64,000 bases of DNA from Pochonia chlamydosporia 170 (taxonomy: Eukaryota > Ascomycota > Sordariomycetes > Hypocreales > Clavicipitaceae): contig NC_035792.1 in the NCBI RefSeq assembly GCF_001653235.2, positions 3,596,001 to 3,660,000 on the forward strand. The letters run 5' to 3'. How positions within the stretch are numbered: the stretch's first letter is position 1; each line of letters begins with the position of its first letter. Positions 34,835 to 46,300 of the stretch are shown here, piece after piece. The notes beneath the pieces are model-generated. The model had not been told where the DNA came from. It ran no database searches and saw only the letters and a list, made by a program, of their open reading frames with translations. The position numbers were made by a program, and so were the translations under genes.

Positions 34835-35029
34835 TTACGTAGCCGCATTGGGAACCTGATTAAACTTGCGAGCGTCATACGAGGCCCGGTCAGATATTTC
34901 TCTGGGAATACAATGAATCACATGGAGGGCTAGGTTATCTTTGCTCCATTTGTCGCGTACATCGAACAAGATATCGGCCCTTGCCACTTTTGTGGCCCAT
35001 GGTCGTCTCTGACTTCCTGGTCTCGTCAA
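34835..35029 (-). other. Possible terminal exon of an unrecognised or degraded gene
   Basis: The frame reads ATKVARADILFDVRDKWSKD then NLALHVIHCIPREISDRASY and DARKFNQVPNAAT, with the residue balance of real protein. It can end at TAA 34835 or splice through a GTAAGC donor at the same place into a short exon ending at a TGA near 34765. Upstream (35030-35450, minus) other frames also look partly coding but carry stops I could not splice out. Family not recognised. Confidence 0.25.
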
Positions 35030-35397
35030 TACTTTCCATGTCTGCGAGGCACGATTCTCTCCTCACATGGAAAATACCGAAAATGGGATATCCCGCTTCA
35101 AGGGATTCCTGTCTCGTACCGTATGGTCATCGCTGGTCGTTTCACAACACGCATGAGGCCGTCAAAAATCGATCACCTGGATGTAGATCACTTTACACCC
35201 GAGACGAATTGCATTTCGGCTATCGGGGGAAACCGATGTGCAATCCGGAATAGCGGGATCGGCATGACGCAGCATGCACCTGATACACCATATACCATGG
35301 GTATGATGCGAGCCTCTGTCGTTCTGCCGGTTAGAATGAGGAAGATCATTGCTGACGGCGTTTTGTTGTTGAGAAGTCGGTATTGCAAACTTGTTAC

Positions 35398-35436
35398 ACA
35401 TCTCATTTTTTTTTTTATAAAAAAAAGAGATGAGAC
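35398..35436. repeat. Perfect-arm inverted repeat: CATCTC / GAGATG with T-run / A-run
   Basis: The plus strand reads CATCTC, an A, a run of eleven or more T, TATA-like centre, a run of eight A, then GAGATG. The arms can fold into a hairpin of more than fifteen pairs. It could be a short palindromic relic of a miniature transposable element or a transcription-end hairpin; no flanking target duplication was identified. Confidence 0.6.
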
Positions 35437-36144
35437 AGAGCTTGTGCAAATGTCCGTTGCTAAGCCATTCTTGTGTTTCTATCCATCCTGATGAACGGCT
35501 TGTTTCTGTTTTACTTTGGGTATACGTGGTGGATTATTAGAGCTGTAGTTTGCGTAGAGATATTCCAGAGGTGTTCCCAGAGTTTCTGAGATAATGGCCT
35601 GATGGGATAATCTATATCAAAGTTAGTCTGCTATTTGCAACGGGTTATGTTGGGCAGGGCCCTCGGGGATTTGGCTAATATGCCGCCACAGATAGTGGCA
35701 GAGGAGTACAGGGCTCAGCTTCGTCTGTCATTGCCATTACAGGATCTATCGTGGTGAAACCATGGTTGTATGCCTGCACCACTGCGATTCTGTACCTTCT
35801 GTTTCCAGGTATCCACCACATCCCTTCGTACAACTCAAGGTATGTGATAACTCATCAATAGAGTTTTTACAGCAAATGCCGACAGCCGACTATCACACGC
35901 TGCCCAAATATCTAGTGACTTTCAACTGGTGAATCAACCGGGTTATCTTTGTCGTAAGTGGGCTCTGAAAATTGGGTGGCACGATATCATTCAGCTGACT
36001 TCGAGTCATCCGTCAAGCGTCGCGTATCCTTAAACATAATGACCGCAATACGTGTGGTACAGCCTGTAGATATGCAACGGATCCCTGTAGCGCATGCGAT
36101 ATGTGACTGAAAACCACTGATAGTAGCCATATTAGTTTGCCGCC

Positions 36145-36381
36145 TCAGTGCGGAGGAATTACTTTATCGTAGGCCGCCTTTGTTGCCGTACGTTGGATAT
36201 AGCATAGATCACTGAAAGCCTCAAAGTTGTCCTGCTGTGACAAATGTTTAATCGACGCCAAGAGTAAATATTCCTGAGGATGAAAACTCAGTTTGAAGTC
36301 TTGCAATTTTGGTGCAGTCGAGACAGTAAACCTTTGTAGCGATTTAATAGGAACCCATTCCACCCTTGCAGAGGATGCCAT
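36145..36381 (-). CDS. Possible small hypothetical protein, 78 aa
   Basis: The ATG at 36381 opens MASSARVEWVPIKSLQRFTV and continues through KLQDFKLSFHPQEYLLLASI to VIPPH. The sequence is balanced and helix-friendly, but no domain, signal peptide or neighbour supports it. An overlapping longer frame in another phase is less protein-like. It may be an exon of a gene relic. Confidence 0.25.
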   Translation of the reverse strand: MASSARVEWVPIKSLQRFTVSTAPKLQDFKLSFHPQEYLLLASIKHLSQQDNFEAFSDLCYIQRTATKAAYDKVIPPH

Positions 36382-37160
36382 GCTCGCGCCGCAAAGCAAA
36401 CGCTTTGCTACCAGCGGTGTCACGGTAGAGTATTGGGCTGTACTTGTTAAGGATATTACTCTTGGGCTGTATGAAGAGTTTTACCTGAAAAGCAAGCAAA
36501 GGAGACCAGAATGTGTCCATCGCGAAATGTATGGAGACCAACAACGAATAGAATACCGGTAATAGCCGGTCTGCGCGCGGCGGGAAGCTACATTGCCAGC
36601 TCATCGTCGTGGCTGGCCGCGGAAAGCTGATATTCGTTTTTCCTCTGCCAATATAATCTCGGGGAGGAGCGGATATCAAGTAACGTGCACTGTATGAAGT
36701 GACGATTGGAACAAGATCCGGGGACAGGCCAATAAACCATACTGTGCGACAGCTAGAAGAGAAAGACGACAAGTAAACTGTCAAAGATTCTGTCGAACCT
36801 GCCTGTTTCACAAAGCTTCAGTGAAAGAGTGAGAAACAGCTCTTTGCGCCGCGGGAGCGCCGGTATCATGCAGGAAGCCGTGTATGTGATGAAACCGCCA
36901 AAAGTTGTCGAATCTGAGACCAGATGAGGTCGTCACGACGATACTTCAATACGCTCGACAGCTCGTGGTACCATAAGCCATAAATGACCAAGAGCTGTTT
37001 GGGAGTTATATCTTAAAGATGAAGCAGTATAAATTGAATGAGTTTTGCCGCTCGATTTCGAAGGTTGCCAACGAATTCAACAGACCCTGGCGGATTCAAC
37101 TTTGTTTTAAAAAAAGATTTGGTCAGACAGAACGCATTTACAAGTATTGTAACTGAGAAA

Positions 37161-37486
37161 ATGTCTGGAAATAACAGCAAGTCAAGCGGAGCAACAAGCA
37201 GCGGTAAGATGCATCAGCTATCCTTGAGACTCGTGAAGGAGAGCGGACCTCTGACATTACAACAGGAGTTGGGACGACAACCGGTACTGGAACCACAAAC
37301 AGTTCTACGTCGTCCGTAACTACCTCTTATGCCATGCAATGTTTTCAAGAAGAATCTGATGGACCATGGATCCCAAAAGCTGCCATTCCTCCTGGCGATG
37401 GCACTTCATGGTACAGTGTTGGCAGTACCAGCACCAGTACCAGTGGCGGGACGGTGTCGGCACATCAAGGATCTCGGGCTGGATAG
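37161..37486 (+). CDS. Very small spliced gene, Ser/Thr/Gly-rich 87-aa hypothetical protein
   Basis: Exon 1 is 37161-37203 (MSGNNSKSSGATSS) and exon 2 is 37266-37486. The intron 37204-37265 has GTAAGA, a CTGAC branch site near 37251 and ACAACAG. Joining completes a Gly codon and gives SSGVGTTTGTGTTNSSTSSV. An apparently folded core follows (SYAMQCFQEESDGPWIPKAA, IPPGDGTSWYSVGS), then a Ser/Thr/Gly tail ending GSRAG. The upstream 60 bases are AT-rich with ATG in GAAAATGTCT. No unspliced frame shows this protein, so ordinary ORF calling would miss it. No signal peptide. Family unknown; the core between residues about 38 and 62 could be conserved. Confidence 0.62.
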
Positions 37487-40400
37487 AGCAGCCATGACAT
37501 AAGCTAGCTCTATAAGAGAAGCTATCGGCGGATACAAGCACTGATTGTTAAGGAAGCATCTTGGCCACTCGAGGGATTGGAATGAGGTTGGGTTGAGTAT
37601 CGTTTGCGGCGAGACTGGATATGAAGAACGCTGGGGATTAGAGCGGGATCAGTCTGTGTTGGCCATCGTCAGTGCCGTTCATTTGACTACTGCAACAAGA
37701 ATGAGATGTCGCCAGCAAAAGATTCTGTTTGCAGAACGCTAGTTATGTGCTGTGAAAGGACTTGTGGATTCAGTTTTTGACCAACAGTAGCAATGTTCGT
37801 CATCCATAGACAAGGAAACAGTTGATCCTGCTTCTCCAAGATCTGCAGATCATGACCCAGAAAGAAATGGCAGGATCATAGGCCCAACACAGATCTGGCC
37901 TAAGACACCACTACCCTTGGAGTGGATCGCCCTAGCTGCTTGACTATCTGATCAGATGCTGAGTCCTCATGCCTAGGCTGAGACATGTGAAGAAAAACAA
38001 CATCGCGAATGAAAGGTCACTTCCGGTTCAAACGCGAAACGATGTATGGAGAAGGTATCTGCTTGCGTAGGGGCCATTTTGTTTCTAAAATGCTCTTTGG
38101 GCGGTACGTTTGGTTGATGTTGGAACGATGCGTAAGCCTGTACCTGACGCAGTGTGGTGCTCCCTCGATGCCAGTCTTCAAGACGCGCAGAGATAGTTAG
38201 CCAACTCGGGCCTATGGCGGCTTGGTCAAATATCTCTTACTCCTGTCCCGCTAGCCGAAAACACGGATATTTCGCCGTATCGAAGTGAAGGGCCAGGTTC
38301 TCATCGCACTACTAATAAACTGGCTAAAGGTCTGGTTGTTGGTGCTTGGAGAATCAGTCTGCTCGACTTCCACCATCATTGCCAGCAAGCCACATGGCTT
38401 CCACAACAACTTCGGCCACACCCAACTTGATCTGATGCATGGAGTCAATGTGCGAAGCAAAGCGGGATCACCCCATTGCGACCAAATTGGCGGGGAAGCT
38501 TTGGAGGCTTGGTAGACCAGGTGATGTGGACAGGGACAGACAAGACGGACGGAAGAGCTTGTAAGGCTGTGACAGGAGATGCGGGATGGAACAGAGCCCA
38601 CAAACGACGATCACAGAACGCTGCGATGATTCGCATGGTTCGATGCATATGAAAAAGGGAGAGACGTCTCTTGCAAATACCAAACTTGCATTTTTCAGGC
38701 ACAGGACCCTGTCGGCTGCATTATTTGACTGGGTTTTCTGACAGCTCGGAAATTGCGTGGTGGATAATCGTCAAGAAACCGAAGCCATAGCTGACAGGCA
38801 CCGTATGGGATTGGCCGAGAAGCGTTCAGGCTGCATACACCGTGGTCGCTGACGGTGGTGATGGGTTCATTGTGACAAGGTGCCGTTCGTTCTGGGCCTC
38901 TCGTATTCATCACAGAGGAAATTTGGAGCGGGCGGTGCTAGCAGAGCTTGGCGATGGCACAACACACAACACGCCACAGCACATTGCTGGGTGCATGAAA
39001 CAATGTCAGAGCAATTTCGTGCTCGAGATGCATGTGGCTATACAGAGTAGTCTGTCACATACAATGGATTGATAGGAGCGTTTGAAAGATCTTGGTCGGG
39101 GTCTCGGAGGCAGAGGACCAAATTGTGCAGGTGTGTGCGGTAGGGTTGTTGTTGTCGCTGATGAAAGCACGAATTGACCTTGGTGTGCAATGATTGAAGA
39201 CCGAGCCTCAGGATTGGCCCAGGATCTGTGCTGGACAAAGCAACTTTGGGAGACTTGAAACTTGAAACTTGAGATATTTACAGTAATCTGGTGGACAGTG
39301 CATGCATGTGGAAACCGAGGATGGAATACGCAAAAAGAAAGTTGAACCAGCCCACTCTTCCTTCAGCTGTCAAGTCGAGGCCCAGGCACCAGTTGACATC
39401 CCCTATTTTTAAGGCTGACACAAGAGGCCCGTCGTTCCTTCTTTGTTTGGCACCGGCTTCAGTCGTGAATTAAACTCACCCAAACGGACTGCAGGTTGGC
39501 CAGGGCTCACGGCACGACATAGCCGCAAGGTTCACCAGCTAACCCTCCATGGTATCGCAAGGACACATACATAACAAGTTCCTTCTGAACACCTGAGGCT
39601 GGGCTGAGGTGACGCAGCTGTGAATACTCCGTGCTCCTGAGAAAACTGAGATTCGTTGCTGTTAGGGCTGGAGGTGTCACAGAGCCTAATAATTTTGTGA
39701 TGCTTGCATTCCGTGGCGCAGAAAGCTGCGTCCTTGAATCCACCAGCAGTAGGAGAGGGACCGCGAGAAGGGAAAACAAAATCATACCCCGAAAGAAGGG
39801 CGTGGTTGTCTGTTAAGACAATACTTGAAATGATTCTGGCGAATGCGCTCATTCTCTGATTTGCTGCGGTATTTTGTGTCTTGCACAAAGCAGACTCGTC
39901 ACATCGCCCAATGTCGTACCGTCACCGCCGACGGGATGGACCGATTGACAGATTGATGGCCAACTGAGGAGTCACCATTGGACGATGATGCTGTCAGGTG
40001 GTGCACATATGAGTGCGTTTGGGGATGGGCAAGATGGGCTACGAAGGGGATACAGTATCTTCTGTCGCTTTGGAAGGGCTTTGCTGCCTCGTGATGTCTT
40101 TTCTTTGCACCGCATTGTCCACGATACTTTGATGTTAGTGCAATGGGCTAAGAGCCTGCCAAGCTGCAAACGGCATGTCAGGTCAGGAATGTGAGCATTT
40201 TTTACACTCAAGGCTTGGCTCCAAAGTCAACCCACAAAAATACTACCTATCGCACAGATGACTATACTATGACCGATATGACACTTTACTGTAGTGCTGC
40301 AACATTGTCCCATCTGCCTTTTGCTTTGACCTGTCCCTACCTGTCCCCTAGGTTTCAGTCCTTTGAAGATGTCAGGCACCGTCTGGTTGACCTCAATTCG

Positions 40401-41668
40401 GCTGTCTGCTCCATGTCGAACACGCGGTCGATCGGTCCCAGTGCCAATCTCTAAGTTCCGGTGGTTTTCTGGTGGCTGCCGGCCTTCTCCAGCCACTGAC
40501 AGCATCTGCCTCAGCATCTGAGCTGCCTGAGTGGGCAAAGCGTGGTGGCCAAGGACCACTCCGGCGTCGAGTTCCCGAATCCCCCAGCGCCCAGCCCATC
40601 TCGCCCATCTCTCCCATACAAGCACAAGCATGCACAAGACCAGACATACGTATGTACCCTCCACTAGCCCCCCATTTTCCCACCTTTAGCCTGCCTACCG
40701 CAGCCACCAAAATCGGCTCGGCCACTCACATTTCAGACCTGTTTACCCGATTGGGGCACTAAATCCACCCGTGCACAGTGGATCGAAATGCATGCTGCAA
40801 CATTGAGCAAGGAAAGCTTGCTGCAAGGCCCATTCCCGTGTGTGTCTCTGTGTGTGTGTCTGGCGTGGCGTGGCATGGCATCGCCGAGCCGTTGGTGGCA
40901 GTGGTAGCACCAATGGCCCAATGTCTTGTGGTACAAAGGTACGGAGTACATGGCGCCAAGGTGGTCGGTTCAATGTTGGTCATGGCCAGTCTGCGTGCAA
41001 GTCCAACCGATCGCTCCTTCCCATTTCATCCTCAAGCCCCAGTTCCTCCTCCCCCGTCCCGCCGTCATTATTCCAGGACTCACGCTCCTCGTGGCTTTCC
41101 ATTCCTTTCACCTCAACACAATCAAACGGCGGTATTTACTACCAACTGACCCTCGCCGGCGCGTCGGATTGCTCCTGTTGTTATTCGACTCCAATCTGCC
41201 GGCGCTGCCTTCCCGCCTCGATATCTGCCACCAGATCCTTTTCGCCGGTCCAACTTTTCGCTCGTTTACCTCTACTGGCGCCATTGATGCAAGGAAGAAA
41301 GTGCTCCGCTTCACACGTTTCACCACACATTTGGCCGCTTGTCGAAACCAAAAATATCGACACCTCCGCGAGTTTGACCACACGCCAAATATTTTTGTCT
41401 CATTTTTTTCCGGCGCTGTTTGTATACCGTGACGCACCCGCCTCGACCCGTCTCGACCTACCGAACTCATTATCCCCCGAATGATACAGCATTTGATGAG
41501 AACCAAGACAAGATAGCGACTGCCTCCCTCTCGACTCTTCACCTTGCCACAACAGCCATTAATTGGGTCTGCACGGCATAATCATTGCTACGTAGAGGCT
41601 GTGACTTGTACCACACGACGATATTTCACGACTAGAATTCTCTCACGACAGCAGATACTACCTATATC
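37487..41668. other. Gene-poor interval, 4.2 kb, becoming C-rich toward 41668
   Basis: No supported gene. From about 40990 the plus strand is C/T-rich and stop-poor, so long frames appear in several phases together (40840-41484, 40926-41432). They lack a domain and I read them as the long leader or promoter of the gene at 41669. Confidence 0.5.
40838..40882. repeat. Simple repeat: GT-rich tract followed by GGCGT/GGCAT units
   Basis: GTGTGT blocks interrupted by CTCT are followed by TGGCGTGGCGTGGCATGGCAT. It is a short imperfect microsatellite and could vary in length between strains. Confidence 0.7.
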
Positions 41669-42527
41669 ATGGGTACGATAACTACCCCCAACTCATGTTG
41701 ATCTACTCGAGGTCTTGTCTATCTCTTAACTAACAAACTCATGCTGCAGCGCAACAAGGTGGCGGCGGACTATCTTATACGATTGTCCCTTTCAACGATA
41801 TCAACAAACTTCCTGCCTGTGCTAATGCCTGTGGCCCTCTCTGGGATGCGAATGGCGCCTGCGTCCCCCCGGCCGTTGCTACTGCGGATGCAAACACATA
41901 CCAATCCTGCTTTTGCTCCAATGCAAAGGTTGCACCATTCGCAAACGGAGGAGCCGCAAATGTTTGCCCAAATGCATGCCCGGGAAACCCACAGGGCTTA
42001 AGCTCCATCGCGAACTGGTTCACGAGCCTCTGCAACGGCAAGGCACCTGGAAATACTCCCAAGACAACAGGAACGACCTCAGCTACCGCGACGAACACCG
42101 CAGGTTCATCAGGAAACAATAGTGGTAGCAGCAATAGTGGAAATGGCGGCGATTGGTACGTGTTCACCTTTTTGAAGGTCGATGTGCGCGTCTTGGCCAA
42201 GAAACTAATTTTTGATGACTTAGGCTTTCTAACCACTGGCAATGGGTCATTATGCTCGTGGTTCTTGTTGTTGCTATCGCTGGCATTTGGATTGGCGCAT
42301 GTATCTGGCGTCGTAAATACTTGAAGAAGAAGGACCGTCAAACTTCACTTGGCCAGAAGCACTCGGGGTCTGCTAGCCGCCCATCATGGGGTCCTACCGT
42401 CACCGGATCTGAGTCTGCCACACCGATGGCGTTCAATGCTGGTCGGGATGCCGAGCAAGGAGTTATTCCCGAAAAGCCACGAAAGACCAAGCAGAAGAAG
42501 AAGTGGACGGTCACTCAGCGCACTTAG
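41669..42527 (+). CDS. Cysteine-rich single-pass membrane protein, 237 aa, three exons
   Basis: Exon 1 is only ATGG (41669-41672), exon 2 is 41750-42155 and exon 3 is 42224-42527. Introns are 77 and 68 nt; the first has CTAAC before CTGCAG. The protein begins MAQQGGGLSYTIVPFNDINK. An ectodomain follows with about eight Cys (PACANACGPLWDANGACVPP, CFCSNAKVAPF, NVCPNACPGN, WFTSLCNGK), then a Ser/Thr/Gly/Asn-rich stalk. The membrane helix is WVIMLVVLVVAIAGIWIGAC with RRKYLKKKDR behind it, and the cytosolic tail is basic. It resembles a family conserved in filamentous ascomycetes annotated only as integral membrane protein. There is no cleavable signal, so the Cys domain would be an N-out ectodomain; that topology is inferred. 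Confidence 0.88.
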
Positions 42528-43352
42528 AACGACTCAAACGATCATTTATCCAAAATATTCAGCCTGCGATACTTCCACGACGATCCGATTTTTTATGTTT
42601 CCTACATAGTTGGAATTCTTTATCTCTGGCCACTGCGCCCTGCTTTGCATCTGCCGTCTTCAGTTCGGAAGACTACGAATGAGAAGCCGCTCTTGCTACA
42701 CCCATCATTACCGACCCATTGGATATACCGGATACATATTTCTCGCACTATGGGTGTGCGCCTCCTCTTACAGGACTTCCGACACGGCCGTATATTTTCT
42801 ATTTTGTCATCGCTACGTCATTCGATGAAAGGATCTTTGTTGTTTCAGGAGCCGCCAAAATCTCTGCGCTTTCCCCTTTACTTTGGATTTGATATTCAGA
42901 CGGCGACCCAGGGAACCAGGAGATGAGATTTGCTACTCGACTCTTAGTACCTAGGTCTGCTGATCTCTACCCGGCGTTGCTACTCTATATCTTTTAATCT
43001 GCTTGGACTTGGGGACCTTTATCCTCTATTGTTTATTTGGCTTATTTTGGGCGGTTATAGGCGTTTCTGACGGGGTTATATTGACACATCGACACTGTAC
43101 TCTAGAGGTGTCGACAGGCTTTGCCCTGCCACTGTGTCTTGGGATTAAGAATCGGGCTACCCAAGAGGTGGAGGAACCAAGCCATGTAAATCGGCTAGCT
43201 ATATCTATATATATTTCTTTACGTTATGGCTCCCTCCTACACGCGGTGACGATGTTGGTGGGGAAAAGGATCATGGTGTATTTCGTATGCTCATAAGGAT
43301 TCTATAACGGATATATAACTAGGACTTTTGATGTGCTTTTAAGGTACAATTA
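42528..43352. other. Intergenic between convergent genes, 825 bases
   Basis: This is the shared 3' flank of the membrane protein and the debranching enzyme. Small open frames here have no support. Confidence 0.55.
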
Positions 43353-46300
43353 TTAGGTTTCTGCTGCTTCTTGCTGCGCTTCTCTACCGTCCATGTAGAG
43401 ATCAATCAAACAACCTGCCGACCAAGCTTGTGTGGGACTCTGTGGCTCATTAGCATCGGGTGTAGTAACATAGAGTTCTCAGTTTCACTTACCGAGTCTG
43501 GGCAAAACTCCCCATTCTTCTGTGTCAGCTCCGTCAAACCGGCCCAGGGACTCTCCTGAATCATCTTCTTGCACCCGGCCAATCGTCTCGTAACCTGTTG
43601 GAAAGCCTCTGTCCTGCCCTCCGGAGTTGTGCGTCTCATCAAGTCAAACTTGAGCAAGGCACGGAGGAAGAATCCTGTCGGCCACAGCCATTCTGGACCC
43701 TGGTGGTAGTTCCTGCCCTTGCTAGTTGCGAAATCGTCACTGTCTTCGCTGTTGCGGTAGTACGGGCGATAATTGAGGTCGGCTGGGTCAAGTGTCGCCA
43801 TGCCCGTTGGACCGCGGAGGACGGAGTCGGCTAGACAAAGGGCGTGCATGGCGTGATCGGGATCAAAGAGAGATGGGGCGACGGCCATGGCGATGGGGAA
43901 GTTTGACCGGAACTGGTAGTCTTCGTATTCTTTGCCCGATTTATAGAGATCCTTGTAGATGCCACGGCGGTTGATGACGGCAGGGTTGACGTTATATTTG
44001 GCATCGTCCTCTGTTGTGAGAGGAACAAAGTAGCACCTCTCGAAGTTGGCTTTGATGCGTTCTGCCCAGTCCTTGAACGAGACAGACTTGCCGTCTCCGG
44101 TTTTCACAGAGGAGTAGGCGTATTTCCCTTGTTCATTCAATCCGACTAGCCATGCTAATGTGCTGTATAGTAGGCCAGTGATTTCGATGGCCGCACCGTC
44201 TCGCGGAGTTCCAGGCACTCCTTTGGAGCCAGCTCGTTCGCTCTCACCCATTTTGTCCATCCAAGTCCCACAGTTGGATTGATTACCACCAAAAATGATC
44301 CCGGTTTCCCAATCAACATGGATATCTTGGTTGAAGCCCTCGTCCTTCATTTGGGAATCAATCTGTGGCCCGGCATTCGCTTCTCGATACTTCATTCCTG
44401 AAGCGTGTCTCTGGAGGGCCTCCTGAATGATGTCTTCAATAGTGCTTTCTTTTGAGTATGCTCTAGGATCATCAGTTGGGAACCACGTATCGTCGTAGGG
44501 CAAGAACCGCCGCTTGACAGATGTCTTCAGCAACGATGTGCCCTCAGGGGCACGGTGGACATAGTCTTGAATCGTCTGCAGGAAGAACCATATCGAGTCT
44601 CTAGAGTTGTATCGAGGGGCGTCGCCACTACTCAAAAGATTGGGGATCATTCCGTGCTTGAGTACACTTGCGAATGCCAGAATATGCTCCTTGGCCTCGT
44701 CAAACCGACCAGTACCCAGATACAGTCCACGAATGGAAATGAAAACATCACGACCCCAGCACCTTGACCATTCCACAGCGAAATGGGGCAATCCAGCTGC
44801 AACGGAGGGCACTGCTTTGTTAGGCCACAGAGATGCAGACTTCACGTATCCCGTCTGCTGCACGCTGACTAGCGCCAAGCTCTGAAGAAACCATTGCCCC
44901 TTCTCAATATTCTCACCCATCAACTCCAATGCCCTGTCACGACTGGCGTTGTAGGCTGTTCGAAGAACCAGCCCAAAATATCGAGGCAGAAGGAAGCTAG
45001 GAATCGTTCGGATGGCATCGAACCGTTCCTTGAGCCATGAAGCGGGTCTTGCAAGCTGCTCTTTGCCTTCGGTCTCACTCATCCTCTGCAGTCGGCCAAG
45101 GATGTAGTCAAGAGCCCAGGTGCCTTGGCGAAGGTTTTGACACAGAGGATGAGCCAAGTTATTTTCACGAATTATGTCTTTCATGAGACTCCACCATCCT
45201 TGCAACCCAGCGTAGACGAGCGTTCCGTATCCGGGGATGTCATACGTCCCGTCACGTCCATTATTGGAGTCAAGCTCTTCCGCAGCGCATCTGTACATCA
45301 AAAAGTTCAAGTCGATGAGGTCCAATTGGCTCCAAGCCGCCTTAGCACCCGAGGTAACATACGTATCGAGACCAGCAGAATGCTCTGCAGCCGGTATCCA
45401 CGTCTCGAAAAGTGCAATACTGCCAGGAGGGAATTTATCCCGCACAGTGATGATTGTGTCCTCGCCCTGAACGTCCAAATCCACACCCGTAATATCTACA
45501 ACCCGACTTGGAAGACCAACCAAAAATTGGCCTTCATTCACTGCTTTGGCAGTGGCCTCGGGACTGTCATCGACTTCCAGCTTCCAGCTTCCCAAGTGCT
45601 GGGCTCGGGTTCCAGCCAGATGAACGGGATTCAACGCGCCGTTACCATTGCCATAGCCAGGGAAGGCCGTGTGCGCAATCAGAAAGTAGCCCTTTCGTGA
45701 TTCAGGATGAACCCTGTGCACCGTAATGTATTCCTCTTCATGATGAATGTGGGTCTCATCGTAGCCATCTTTGCCCATAAGAGTATGAATCTGGTTCAGC
45801 AACTTTTTGACGCCAGCAATTCCATTCTTGCCTCGTCCAACTTTGATGGGTGCTGATCTGGACGATTCTGACGTGTACAAGCGAGTTTCGTTGACAAGAT
45901 CGACGAGTTTGGGGTATACTTCGTCATAACCCATGACTGAACCTGTAGCGCTTGAGCACATGCTGACAAGTGCTGCATTAGGAAGTGTATCTCGTGCATC
46001 TCGTTTCTGGGCCGGTGTTTCATTATCATGAGTGCAGTCCATGAATAAAGCATGTACTGGCGTAGGTTTGATGCGTCGTATGATTTCTCTGGTGAGATCT
46101 TTCTTGTTTTGTGAACCAGGAGACAGCGTGGGATCACCGCGAGAAATTTCGTCGACTTCAAAACTGCCAATTGGGCGACCACCATGCCGATGAACCAGTC
46201 GACTGAGCTCTGCAGTACTCCATGCCTGCATGGCCTCGCGAATGAGGGAGCTGAGCCCAAGTCGCTTGACGAAGACGTAATCGGTGTCTTCTGAGCCACT

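Larger units (their letters stand above)
33504..37160. other. Gene-poor interval, 3.7 kb
   Basis: No complete gene supported. Two coding-like fragments on the minus strand and a long T/A inverted repeat are listed separately. The rest shows short unrelated frames. Base composition is not strongly AT-rich, so heavy repeat-induced mutation is not evident by eye. Confidence 0.5.

Noticed and set aside
40840..41484. Overlapping 168-214 codon plus-strand frames
   Set aside because: Several phases are open together because the region is C-rich and stop-poor; more likely the leader or promoter of the gene at 41669.
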